This document shows positions 7,566 to 16,029 of a stretch of 58,771 nt of DNA, in pieces; position 1 is the stretch's first letter, and each line of letters starts with the position of its first letter. Made by a program: the position numbers and the translations under genes. The DNA is from Magnetospirillum sp. WYHS-4. GTDB lineage: Bacteria > Pseudomonadota > Alphaproteobacteria > Rhodospirillales > GLO-3. The notes beneath the pieces are model-generated. The model was not told the DNA's origin. It saw only the letters and a list, made by a program, of their open reading frames with translations, and ran no database searches. The stretch covers positions 1-58,771 of the forward strand of contig JAMOBD010000011.1 of NCBI GenBank assembly GCA_039908345.1. The letters are read 5' to 3'.

Positions 7566-8672
7566 ATGGCCGCCTTGCAGGTACCCTTTCTCGATCTCCG
7601 CGTCCTCGACGAAGGCGAGCGTGCCGACCTGCTGGCAGCCATGGCGGCGGTTCTCGATCATGGCCGCCTCATTCTCGGGCCCGAGGTCCAGGAGCTCGAA
7701 CGCCGGTTCGCAATGGAAATCGGCCGCAGCCATGCCATCGGCGTCGGGTCCGGAACGGATGCCCTGATCCTCGCCCTGAAGGCGCTCGGCATCGGGCCGG
7801 GGGACGAGGTCGTCACCACCCCCCTTTCCTTCGTCGCCACCGCCAACGCCATCGCCCTGGCCGGAGCCCAACCGGTCTTCGCCGATATCGGCGACGATCT
7901 CAATCTCGACGCCGGGACCATCGAGCCCCTGCTGAGCGAACGCACGCGGGCCATCCTCGCCGTCCACTGGGCGGGAACGATCTGCCGAATGGAAGCCATC
8001 CTGCCGATCGCCGCCCGCCATGGCCTCTTCGTCGTCGAGGACTGCGCCCAGTCCTTCGGCGCGACCCGCGGCGGCCGTCCGGCCGGATCGTTCGGCGATG
8101 TCGGCTGCTTCAGCATGAATTCCATGAAGGGACTGGCCTCTCTGGGCGAAGCGGGCATGGTGGCGACCGACCAGGCCTCCCTGCACGAGACGCTCCGCGC
8201 CCTCCGCTACAACGGCATGGTGGACCGCGAGACCTGCAAGTACGTCAGCCACAACGGTCGGCTCCAGACCCTCCAGGCGGCGGCCTTGCTGGTACGGCTG
8301 GACCGCTACCGGGCGCGGCGAGCGGCACGGCGCGCGACGGCCGCCTACTACACGGAACGCCTGGCCGGGGTGGTGGAGACGCCAAGGAGCGATGCCGGCG
8401 CCGAGAGCGCCTACTCCACCTATACCATCCGCACCGACCGCCGCGATGCCCTCAAGGCCTTCCTCGCCGAGCGTGGAATCGAAAGCCAAGTCCAGCACGC
8501 CCCCCTGATGCCGGAACAGGCCCCTTACATCGGATCGCGGGCCCATTTCCCCAATGCCCGGCGCCTGATCGGCAAGGTTCTCTGCCTGCCCGCCAGCGAA
8601 AAGATCTCCCAAGCGCAACGCGAACGGGTGGCCGATGCGGTCCTGGAATTCTTCGGAGCCCGTGGATCATGA
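7566..8672 (+). CDS. DegT/DnrJ/EryC1/StrS sugar aminotransferase
   Basis: This PLP-dependent enzyme of 368 residues would transfer an amino group to a keto-sugar nucleotide. It shows the family order: GVGSGTDALILALKALGIGP, then TTPLSFVATANAI, VVEDCAQSFGA, and the lysine-bearing loop FSMNSMKGLASLGEAGMV, followed by the C-terminal domain. The lysine in NSMKGL is the expected PLP attachment site. The ATG at 7566 follows GGAGA by five bases, better than an upstream TTG. It is the first gene of a four-gene operon with 4-base overlaps. The sugar substrate is not determined; it is distinct from the aminotransferase at 18297. Confidence 0.9.
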   Translation: MAALQVPFLDLRVLDEGERADLLAAMAAVLDHGRLILGPEVQELERRFAMEIGRSHAIGVGSGTDALILALKALGIGPGDEVVTTPLSFVATANAIALAGAQPVFADIGDDLNLDAGTIEPLLSERTRAILAVHWAGTICRMEAILPIAARHGLFVVEDCAQSFGATRGGRPAGSFGDVGCFSMNSMKGLASLGEAGMVATDQASLHETLRALRYNGMVDRETCKYVSHNGRLQTLQAAALLVRLDRYRARRAARRATAAYYTERLAGVVETPRSDAGAESAYSTYTIRTDRRDALKAFLAERGIESQVQHAPLMPEQAPYIGSRAHFPNARRLIGKVLCLPASEKISQAQRERVADAVLEFFGARGS

Positions 8673-9196
8673 CACTGGCCTATGTCCGGATCACCGAGGA
8701 AGTCCTCTATACGACCCTGGCGGGAACCCATGTCGACGAAGCCGATGTCGCGGCCCTGAAGACGATGGCGGCCACCAATGCGCGGCGGCGGATCCGGCTC
8801 TGCGCCCATCCTGGCGTCGAGGATTCCCTGCACCAGATGCTGATCGTCCATGCCCGCGGCAACTACGTGCCACCCCACCGGCATCCGGGAAAGAGCGAAA
8901 GCTACCATATGGTGGAAGGTGACCTGGACGTGGTGATCTTCGACGATGCCGGACGCATCGAAAGCCATTTGACCCTGGGGCCGACGGGCAGCGGCAAGCC
9001 CTTTTTCTACCGACTTTCGGAATCCCGCTTCCATACACTTATACCGCGAAGCGACTGGGTGGTCTTCCATGAAATCACCAACGGCCCTTTCCGGCGCGAG
9101 GAGATGGTCATCGCGCCCTGGGCGCCCGATGACGACGCGCCGGCGGCCGAATTGGAAGCCTATGCCGTCCGGCTATCCAAGGAACTGGCCGGGTGA
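8669..9196 (+). CDS. WbuC-family cupin protein
   Basis: This is a 175-residue cupin-fold protein resembling WbuC, a family found in O-antigen loci whose reaction is not established. The metal-binding cupin motif is visible as YVPPHRHPGKSESYHMVEG (histidines and glutamate), with a second motif in RSDWVVFHEITNGPF. ATG overlaps the preceding stop (ATGA), and the gene ends in GTGA shared with the next gene, so translation is probably coupled throughout. A sugar-epimerising or other tailoring role is inferred from the company of the aminotransferase. Confidence 0.85.
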   Translation: MTLAYVRITEEVLYTTLAGTHVDEADVAALKTMAATNARRRIRLCAHPGVEDSLHQMLIVHARGNYVPPHRHPGKSESYHMVEGDLDVVIFDDAGRIESHLTLGPTGSGKPFFYRLSESRFHTLIPRSDWVVFHEITNGPFRREEMVIAPWAPDDDAPAAELEAYAVRLSKELAG

Positions 9197-10917
9197 ACGA
9201 CTCCACCCCGAACGCCGAGGCTTACCGCCTGTTGCGGCATGCCCGGCAGTTGATGGCCGGCGGGCAGCCGGCGCTGGCCATCCAGATTCTGGACCGGGCG
9301 CGCGGTTTGGCCCCCGACGACATCCAGATCCTGGCGGTCCTGGCAACCACGCTGCTTCTCGACCGGCAGAAGGCCAAGGCGGCGGCGGTGCTGCGCCGTC
9401 TGGCCGAGGGGGGCGATCCGGCATCGCTATTCGGCCTTTGCCGTCCCCTGATGGGGGCGGACGATCCGGAAGGGGCGCTCGCTCTTCTGCGCCGGGCCGA
9501 ATCCGCCGCGGCGCCGTCTCTCTTCTTGGCCCTGGTACGGAAGTCCATCGCCGACGTGACGGCGCTCGGCCATCGCCTGACCAACGCCCGGCGCGAGGAC
9601 CTCGCCCTGGTGGCGTTTCGATACGCCGCCCACGCCATGCCGGAAGATTTCGGAGTTCTCGAAGCGCTGCTGAACCACCAATTGCGCCTGGGCGATCTCG
9701 AAGGGGCTCTCGCCACCGTGACGGGGGCGCCCGCCTTCGCCGACCCGTCGCAAACGCAAGTCTTCGCCCGCTATCGCCATCTCTGCGAATGGATGCGGCG
9801 GGTCTTGGCCGAAACCCCGGAGCGGGCGGCCCGCCTGCTGGCGACCGCGACCGGCAAGCCCCGGATGATCCATGCCACCGTGGCATGGGGAGCCGACTAC
9901 GTACCCCTTTGCGCCCGCCACCTCCGCTGCCTGGCCGCCCCCGGCAACATGCCGGCCCTGGCCCGGCGGTTCGATTTGCGTATCGCCCTCGTCACCACGC
10001 CTCCCGATTACGAGGCGCTACGGGCCACTGGGGCCCTGGACCTGTTCCATGACATCTGTCCCGTCGAGCCCATCTTCATGCCCGTCGAGGTGGTGCAGCG
10101 GGATGAACACCTGAAGCCGACGTTGTTCATGTACTACGCCTTCAGCATGGCGCTGCACGCCGGAATCGACCTGGCCCGGGCCTTGGATGCGGCGATTTCG
10201 CCCCTGGCGGTCGACACCGTATTCGCCGACGGCGCCTATGGGCGTTTGGCCGAACTGGCGGAAGATGGGCATGAGGCCATCTGCATGACCAGCATGATCT
10301 GTCGGCGCGAAACCTTCGTTCCCGAACTGGAGGCCCGCTTCGCCGAACCGAACGGCCCTATTCGCATCAAGGCGCCGGACCTGATGGGCATGATCGCCGA
10401 ACACATGCATGCCATCACCCGATGCGCCTTCGTCAGCCCCGCCAACCGGGATTTCAGTTGTCCGCCCGGCGTGCTGTTCTGGAAGCGCGGCAGGGATGTG
10501 ATCGCCCATGGATTCTGCCTGGACCCGGTCTATATTTCGGCCGGCGCCCTGGCCCGCTACCGGACCTATCGATTCACCAGCGTCGACGGCCATCTGGCCG
10601 CCAACATCTTCCCGAGCCCGGAAGATTGGAAGAAGGTCCGCGTGCTTGCCGATGGTGCCGATTTCGCCATGCTGGCGCTGAGTTCGGTCCAGCAGCCGGC
10701 GGCGACCATCGGCGGCCCGTTCGACCTCGGCCAGGCCCGCCTCTACAAGACGGTCGGGAACCTGATCTCGCCCTTCAACGAATGGACGTTCCGCCATCCC
10801 ATCGTCTTTCGCGACGTCTTCCCGCCCGGTTCGCCCGACGAGTACGACCCGGCCATCGTCGGCGCCATCCTGGAAGACGATGGCATCCCCCTCAGTTCCC
10901 AGCCCGAGGCGACATGA
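9193..10917 (+). CDS. TPR-like protein with unknown C-terminal domain
   Basis: The 574-residue protein begins with helical repeats (about residues 5-190, such as LMAGGQPALAIQILDRARGL) that look like tetratricopeptide repeats. From about residue 220 the sequence changes to an alpha/beta region opening with MIHATVAWGADYVPLCARH and including FADGAYGRLAEL, which could be a nucleotide-sugar binding fold. I recognise no family. There is no signal peptide or membrane segment, so it should be cytoplasmic. GTG at 9193 overlaps the previous stop. TPR domains joined to glycosyltransferase domains occur in flagellin-modifying enzymes, so a protein glycosyltransferase is a plausible but unproven role. Confidence 0.8.
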   Translation: MNDSTPNAEAYRLLRHARQLMAGGQPALAIQILDRARGLAPDDIQILAVLATTLLLDRQKAKAAAVLRRLAEGGDPASLFGLCRPLMGADDPEGALALLRRAESAAAPSLFLALVRKSIADVTALGHRLTNARREDLALVAFRYAAHAMPEDFGVLEALLNHQLRLGDLEGALATVTGAPAFADPSQTQVFARYRHLCEWMRRVLAETPERAARLLATATGKPRMIHATVAWGADYVPLCARHLRCLAAPGNMPALARRFDLRIALVTTPPDYEALRATGALDLFHDICPVEPIFMPVEVVQRDEHLKPTLFMYYAFSMALHAGIDLARALDAAISPLAVDTVFADGAYGRLAELAEDGHEAICMTSMICRRETFVPELEARFAEPNGPIRIKAPDLMGMIAEHMHAITRCAFVSPANRDFSCPPGVLFWKRGRDVIAHGFCLDPVYISAGALARYRTYRFTSVDGHLAANIFPSPEDWKKVRVLADGADFAMLALSSVQQPAATIGGPFDLGQARLYKTVGNLISPFNEWTFRHPIVFRDVFPPGSPDEYDPAIVGAILEDDGIPLSSQPEAT

Positions 10918-12077
10918 ACGATCCGACCCTTCTCGACTACTACGTCCAAAGAAAGATGGACCCGGTTCCCTTGAACCTGGAAACCCCGGAAGCCTTTCGT
11001 CGGCATCGGGAAAAGCGAGGCAATCTCTACGACCGGCATCTGGGGATACCCTTCGGCCTGTTGGAAGGTCGGGACGTGATCGAGTTCGGCTGCAATTCCG
11101 GAGAGAACGCCCTCGTCCTGGCGGAAGCCGGGGCCCGCGTCACCCTGGTGGAACCCAATGTGGCGGCCCATGCCCGCCTGCGCGATCTGTTCGACCGCTT
11201 CGGACTGTCCGAACGCCTGGTTGCCGTCGTCGCGGCCGACATGGCCGGTTTCCGGACGGACCGAACCTACGACCTGGCGATCGCCGAGGGTTTCCTCAAC
11301 ACCCTATCCAACCGGGATGCCATGCTGGGCCGGATGCTGGCGCTCCTGAAACCCCGCGGCCTGGCGGTCGTCTCGTTCGACGACCGCACCGGCGGGATGA
11401 TCGAGATGATGAAGCGGGCGATCCATTGGCAAGCCTGCCGGTTGGCCGGCATCGACGACGTCTTCGCGGCGCCGTCGCTGTCCCTGGCGGGTCGCCTGTT
11501 CGGCGACGATTTCGCCAAACTGAACGCCTCCCGGCCTTTTTCCGCTTGGTGGGAAGACCAGTTGGTCAACCCCTTCGCCCTATCCCTCTGGAGCTTCGAG
11601 GACATCCTGAAGGTCATCGAACCGCTGGGCGGTCGCTTCCGCACCGCGTCCCCGGTTTGGACGCTCCGTGATCGAATGGCTTGGTACAAGGATGTTCCGC
11701 CTCCGCAAACCTGGCGCGAATCGCTCAGGGAGGAATGGCTCGCCGCCCTGCCATTCTTCCTTACCGGGCGGCCCCTGTCCCGTCCCGACCTAAGGGAAGA
11801 GGCGGCAACGATCGTCGGCGACATCGCGGACCTGATTGCCGCCATCGCACGGTTCTCCGGTGGTTATCCCCCCCGCGGCGACCTGCCGGAGATTCCCGGA
11901 CCCCTCGCCGCCTACCTCGACGCCCTGGTTCCCGGACTGGGGATGGAAATGCGCGGGATCGGCGTGCATGACGGCGCCCTGGAGTCCCTCGTCGCCCGCT
12001 ATCATGCCAGCCCCATCTTGCGGGACATCTGGGGATCGCTCTACCACTATCTCTGTTTCGAGAACGCCGGGGCTTGA
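10914..12077 (+). CDS. class I SAM-dependent methyltransferase
   Basis: This 387-residue enzyme has a clear SAM-binding Rossmann core near the N-terminus: DVIEFGCNSGENALVLAEAG (motif I, about 47-66), VTLVEPN (acidic end of strand 2), and DLAIAEGFLNTL (motif IV). The C-terminal 200 residues are an extra helical domain that probably recognises the substrate. ATG overlaps the preceding stop. It converges on the CgeB-like gene with four bases between the stops. O- or N-methylation of the operon's sugar product is inferred from position only. Confidence 0.88.
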   Translation: MNDPTLLDYYVQRKMDPVPLNLETPEAFRRHREKRGNLYDRHLGIPFGLLEGRDVIEFGCNSGENALVLAEAGARVTLVEPNVAAHARLRDLFDRFGLSERLVAVVAADMAGFRTDRTYDLAIAEGFLNTLSNRDAMLGRMLALLKPRGLAVVSFDDRTGGMIEMMKRAIHWQACRLAGIDDVFAAPSLSLAGRLFGDDFAKLNASRPFSAWWEDQLVNPFALSLWSFEDILKVIEPLGGRFRTASPVWTLRDRMAWYKDVPPPQTWRESLREEWLAALPFFLTGRPLSRPDLREEAATIVGDIADLIAAIARFSGGYPPRGDLPEIPGPLAAYLDALVPGLGMEMRGIGVHDGALESLVARYHASPILRDIWGSLYHYLCFENAGA

Positions 12078-12081
12078 GTTT

Positions 12082-13353
12082 TCAGGCAAGCCGGGCGGCG
12101 ATGATTTCGTGGATCTCCGCCGTCCGCCGCACCAGGCTGTGGTCGCGCAGGGTCCGCTCCCGCCCGGCCCGGGCGATGGCTTCGCTTTCCATGGGATGGT
12201 CCAGGAGGTACCGGGCCTTGTCGATGGCTTCGTCGACGGATCGATAGGTCACCACTTCGCGGTCCGCCTCGAACAAATCCGGCATGTTCGCCGCGGCCTC
12301 CGTCATCAGGCAGGTACCCATGGCCGTCGCTTCGAACATCCGCATGTTTCCGGCACAGCCGGTCATGATGTCCACATGCCGATTGAAGGAAATCCGGGAT
12401 CGCGCCAGCAGGTCGTACATCGGCAGCCCGTAGACCGCGTCGTGGCAGCGTTCCGGGAACAGGCTGCGGATGGGAAACCGCACATCCTCGATCCCGTGGC
12501 GGCGTTGCAGCACCATCCGGACCGCGTCGACGGCCATTTCGGCCGGCGCGTCGCGGACCATCGCGCGAAGGGCCTCTGCCATTGCGCCATCCATCCCGAT
12601 CCAGGCGGCAGCCATGTCCTCGTCGGCCCAGACCTCCAACCCCGTCGCGAACATGAGCCTGAGCAGGTCCCAGTAACGGTTCAGGTGTTCCCGGACGTCC
12701 CGGCTGGTGAACCCGGTCTTGCCGACGAAGGTGAAGGCGTGGATCTCCGCATCCCGGTCGCCCGCCGCCCGCCAAGCCGACAGCCTGTCGTCCACGGCCG
12801 GATCGAAGCCGTAGTAAACCATTTCCGCCGCCCGCCCCTGGCGGAGGAACGTTTCGCGGATGGCGGGCGCGCAGGCGATCAGGCAATCGACATGGCGGAC
12901 TTCGTGGCGAGCCATCGGAATTCCGACATAGCCGACCACCAGCTTCAACGACGGAACCTGGTCCCGCAGGTCCTCCGTCAGGATCTGCTGGAAAAAGGGA
13001 TGGTTGGCGCCCTGGAGGTAGAGCACGTCCGGCTTCGTCTCGCGAAGCTGCGCCAAGGCGATCTCGCGCAGGATGCGGCGGGGATCGGCAGGCGTCGGGA
13101 TGTTCCGCCCCATCGCCCATCGGCCTTGCAGGAGCAGAGAATCTCCCACGAAGTCGAAGGTCTCGTTGCCGAGACGCCGCAATTCCCGCGGCACGGTGTC
13201 CGAATAGAGCGGGGAAAGGGCGCAATAGGCTTCGTGGAGAGTTTCATAGGACGCGGTCGCGGAATTGGGCAAGGCGTCCCGGATCATCCGTTCGACGCCC
13301 GCATAGGCCAGGGGAGTGAAGCGGACCAGCCGGTACTGCCGCGACACCGTCAT
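12082..13353 (-). CDS. CgeB-like glycosyltransferase
   Basis: This 423-residue protein belongs to the CgeB-like group of GT4-type glycosyltransferases. It has an N-terminal half with LRETKPDVLYLQG and a strand-helix series. The C-terminal nucleotide-sugar site shows RISFNRHVDIMTGCAGNMRMFEATAMGTCLM, the glutamate-bearing EATAMG motif typical of this fold, followed by DREVVTYRSVDEAID. No membrane segment is present. The ATG at 13353 follows GGGAGG, a strong ribosome binding site. It stands alone on its strand, divergent from the fused dehydrogenase-acetyltransferase at 13516. Confidence 0.82.
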   Translation of the reverse strand: MTVSRQYRLVRFTPLAYAGVERMIRDALPNSATASYETLHEAYCALSPLYSDTVPRELRRLGNETFDFVGDSLLLQGRWAMGRNIPTPADPRRILREIALAQLRETKPDVLYLQGANHPFFQQILTEDLRDQVPSLKLVVGYVGIPMARHEVRHVDCLIACAPAIRETFLRQGRAAEMVYYGFDPAVDDRLSAWRAAGDRDAEIHAFTFVGKTGFTSRDVREHLNRYWDLLRLMFATGLEVWADEDMAAAWIGMDGAMAEALRAMVRDAPAEMAVDAVRMVLQRRHGIEDVRFPIRSLFPERCHDAVYGLPMYDLLARSRISFNRHVDIMTGCAGNMRMFEATAMGTCLMTEAAANMPDLFEADREVVTYRSVDEAIDKARYLLDHPMESEAIARAGRERTLRDHSLVRRTAEIHEIIAARLA

Positions 13354-13515
13354 CGCATCGCCTCCCTTGAACGCCCATCTTCCCAGCCTCGACGCCCGAT
13401 ACTCCCACGGCGAACCGGATTGCGCAACCGGCGCCGCCACGGCGCCTCGGGGCCTGGAATACCGCCGGAGAAACCGATATTCTGGCGGAAGATTGGGAAC
13501 AGGATATCCAAGGCC

Positions 13516-15087
13516 ATGCAAACGCCCCCTCGTCCCCACGTCGCCCTGGTGGGTTGCGGTTATTGGGGAAAGAACATCGCGCGCGTCCTGCACGACGGTG
13601 GCGCCCTGGCGGCCATCGTCGACGCCAACCCCAACACCATGGCCTCCCATGCCGAAAAGTTCGGGGTTCCCGCTCGCGACCTGAAAGCGGTTCTCGCCGA
13701 TCCGGCGATTGCCGCGCTGGCCATCGCCAGCCCGGCCGAGACCCATTTCGGCATCGCCCGCCAGGCCCTCGAAGCCGGCAAGCATTGCTTCGTCGAGAAG
13801 CCGCTGACTCTGCATATCGACGAGGCCGGGGAGCTTTCCCGCCTGGCGGAAGATCGAGGCCGGGTTCTGATGGTGGGACACCTCCTTCGATACCATAGCG
13901 CCTTCACCCGCCTGACCGAATTGGTGCAGGCCGGCACCCTGGGCAAGCTGCGTTACGTCTATTCCTCACGCTTGAACTTCGGCAAGTTCCGGCGAGAGGA
14001 GAACATTCTTTGGAGCTTCGCGCCCCACGACATTTCCATGATTCTGGATTTGTTCGGCACGGAGCCGGTGGAAGTCTTGGCCACCGGCGAGAACTTCCTG
14101 CAAAAGGAGGTCTACGACCTGACATTCACCCATATGCGGTTTCCGGGTGGGGGCAGCGCACACATCTTCGTCAGTTGGCTCCATCCCTTCAAAGAGCAAA
14201 AACTGGTCGTCGTCGGCGACCGAGGCATGATGGTGTTCAACGACGGCGAACCCTGGGACCGCAAGCTTCTGGTCTATTTCCACGAGGTTTCCTGGGATGG
14301 ACAGTATCCGGTGCCCGTACGTACCGAGCCCGTGCCCGAGATTCTGGACCAGGCGGAGCCCCTCGAAACCGAAATCCGCCACTTCCTGGACTGCGTCGCC
14401 ACCGGGGCCGTGCCACGCACGGATGGCCGCGAGGGCCGGCGCGTCCTGAAAGTACTGTGGGCCGCCGAGGAGAGCATCGCCGTCGGCCGCCCCGTCCGTC
14501 CGGGGGGGGCGGAGGGTGCGGGACCGACCATCCATTCCTCCGCCTTCGTCGACCGGGACGCGATCGTCGGCGCGGGTAGCCGGGTCTGGCACAATGTCCA
14601 TCTGTTGCCCGGCACCCGCATCGGCCGTAACTGCGTCCTGGGTCAGAACGTCATGGCCGGACCCGACGTGACCGTCGGCGACGGCTGCAAGATCCAGAAC
14701 AACGTCAGCCTCTACAAGGGCGTCACCCTGGAAGAGGGAGTCTTCTGCGGCCCGTCCTGCGTCTTTACCAATGTGCTTACCCCGCGGGCCAAAGTGGATC
14801 GTCGGTCGGAGTTCCTGCCTACCCTGGTCAAGCGCGGAGCCACCATCGGGGCCAACGCGACCATCCTTTGCGGCGTGACTGTCGGTGAATACGCCTTGGT
14901 CGGGGCCGGGGCCGTGGTCACCCGCGACGTCCCGCCCCATGCCATCGTCCTGGGCAACCCGGCCCGCTTTTCCGGCTTTGCCTGCCGTTGCGGCCACCGG
15001 CTGCCAAAAGGGGAATGGGACCGGGCGTCCTGCCCGGTCTGTGGCCTCGGCTATCGCCGCGAGGGAAAGTTACTGGAAACTCTCTGA
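13516..15087 (+). CDS. fused Gfo/Idh/MocA dehydrogenase and hexapeptide acetyltransferase
   Basis: The 523-residue protein joins two steps of diamino-uronate synthesis. Residues 8-325 are a Gfo/Idh/MocA oxidoreductase (VALVGCGYWGKNIARVL for NAD binding, CFVEKP at 92-96), similar to WbpB/WlbA. Residues about 340-485 are left-handed beta-helix repeats (GRNCVLGQNVMAGPDVTVGD and onward) like the WbpD/WlbB N-acetyltransferase, with GNPARFSG at the end. The last 36 residues add a zinc-ribbon-like CRC...CPVC pair (cysteines 490, 492, 506, 509). Known pathways usually encode the first two as separate proteins. Its last 18 bases overlap the end of the opposing formyltransferase gene. Confidence 0.88.
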   Translation: MQTPPRPHVALVGCGYWGKNIARVLHDGGALAAIVDANPNTMASHAEKFGVPARDLKAVLADPAIAALAIASPAETHFGIARQALEAGKHCFVEKPLTLHIDEAGELSRLAEDRGRVLMVGHLLRYHSAFTRLTELVQAGTLGKLRYVYSSRLNFGKFRREENILWSFAPHDISMILDLFGTEPVEVLATGENFLQKEVYDLTFTHMRFPGGGSAHIFVSWLHPFKEQKLVVVGDRGMMVFNDGEPWDRKLLVYFHEVSWDGQYPVPVRTEPVPEILDQAEPLETEIRHFLDCVATGAVPRTDGREGRRVLKVLWAAEESIAVGRPVRPGGAEGAGPTIHSSAFVDRDAIVGAGSRVWHNVHLLPGTRIGRNCVLGQNVMAGPDVTVGDGCKIQNNVSLYKGVTLEEGVFCGPSCVFTNVLTPRAKVDRRSEFLPTLVKRGATIGANATILCGVTVGEYALVGAGAVVTRDVPPHAIVLGNPARFSGFACRCGHRLPKGEWDRASCPVCGLGYRREGKLLETL

Positions 15088-16029
15088 CCCGTCGATTCGG
15101 TCCCCCGGCACGACCCGCCAAGAGCGGAGTAGCCGTCCCGGCGCCACGGGAATGGCCTTGACGAGGGTCAGGGACCCCTGCCCGGTGGCGAAAGTCGCCG
15201 CATCGCCATCGATGTCCAGCACCGTTCCCGGGGGGCTTCCGCCCGCATCGCCGATCGTCGCCGGGGGCTGGACCCTCAGGAGCGCGTCCTGGCCCCGCCA
15301 GCGTAGCGCGAGGCCAGCGCCCTGCTTCCGCGGGTGATGGAAGGCGCGGATCAAACGCTCGATGTCGCCAGCCGCACGATCCAGGTCGATCCGATCCGAC
15401 AGACACCCCTTGGCGCCATAGGAGGTTCGCGCCAAGTCCTGGACCTCGCCCTCGGGAATCGGGCCGCCCAGCAGGGGCAGGAAGGAGTCGACGAACAGAT
15501 CGGTTGCGACGCGATCCGCCTTGGCGGCGATGGAGTAGCCGGTCTCGTCCGAGGCCAGGGGGAAGTCTCGTCTCGCGAGGATGTTGCCGCCGTCGATCCG
15601 GCCGGCGATGCGATGGAGGATGAGGCCATAGCGATCCAATCCCTGGACGATGGCGCGCTCGTCGATGCTGCCGCCGCGCAGGGGCCATCCCCGGTGAAGG
15701 TTGAGGACGTCCCGCCCCAACGCGGCGACCAGTTCCGGAGAGAATATCCTCGGGAACTGGACCACCACCCCCAGGGTGGGCGACAGGCCCCGCACCTGGG
15801 AAACGAATTCCGGCGCGTCGACGTCGTTGCCGGAAGGCCGGAGAATCGGCAGGCCGGCCCCGGCCGCGAGGTCTTCCAAGGTGCCGTCCTCACCGTGGTG
15901 GTCGTCGGAGACGACCGTAGCGGCCACGGCATGCGGCCCTTGCCGCGTGGCCTTCACGAGTTCGCGGAAACAGGACAGGGTCAGGCCGTACCCGGCGTTG
16001 CGACCGAAGAAGACGATCCGTTCACCCAT
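15070..16029 (-). CDS. formyltransferase (Fmt/ArnA-like)
   Basis: This 319-residue protein of the formyltetrahydrofolate-dependent transferase family carries the conserved asparagine-histidine pair in VLNLHRGWPLRGGS and the aspartate in GRIDGGNIL. The substrate is probably an amino-sugar nucleotide rather than tRNA, given the neighbours and the divergent C-terminus. The C-terminal 80 residues form a small beta domain (LALRWRGQDALLRVQPP) as in Fmt and ArnA. ATG at 16029 overlaps the end of the upstream nucleotidyltransferase-Nudix gene by eight bases, so the two are cotranslated. Confidence 0.85.
   Translation of the reverse strand: MGERIVFFGRNAGYGLTLSCFRELVKATRQGPHAVAATVVSDDHHGEDGTLEDLAAGAGLPILRPSGNDVDAPEFVSQVRGLSPTLGVVVQFPRIFSPELVAALGRDVLNLHRGWPLRGGSIDERAIVQGLDRYGLILHRIAGRIDGGNILARRDFPLASDETGYSIAAKADRVATDLFVDSFLPLLGGPIPEGEVQDLARTSYGAKGCLSDRIDLDRAAGDIERLIRAFHHPRKQGAGLALRWRGQDALLRVQPPATIGDAGGSPPGTVLDIDGDAATFATGQGSLTLVKAIPVAPGRLLRSWRVVPGDRIDGSESFQ

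Noticed and set aside
11836-13515. Long plus-strand open frame leading into the fused dehydrogenase
   Set aside because: The upstream part is antisense to the CgeB-like gene and resembles no protein; the real gene starts at the ATG at 13516.
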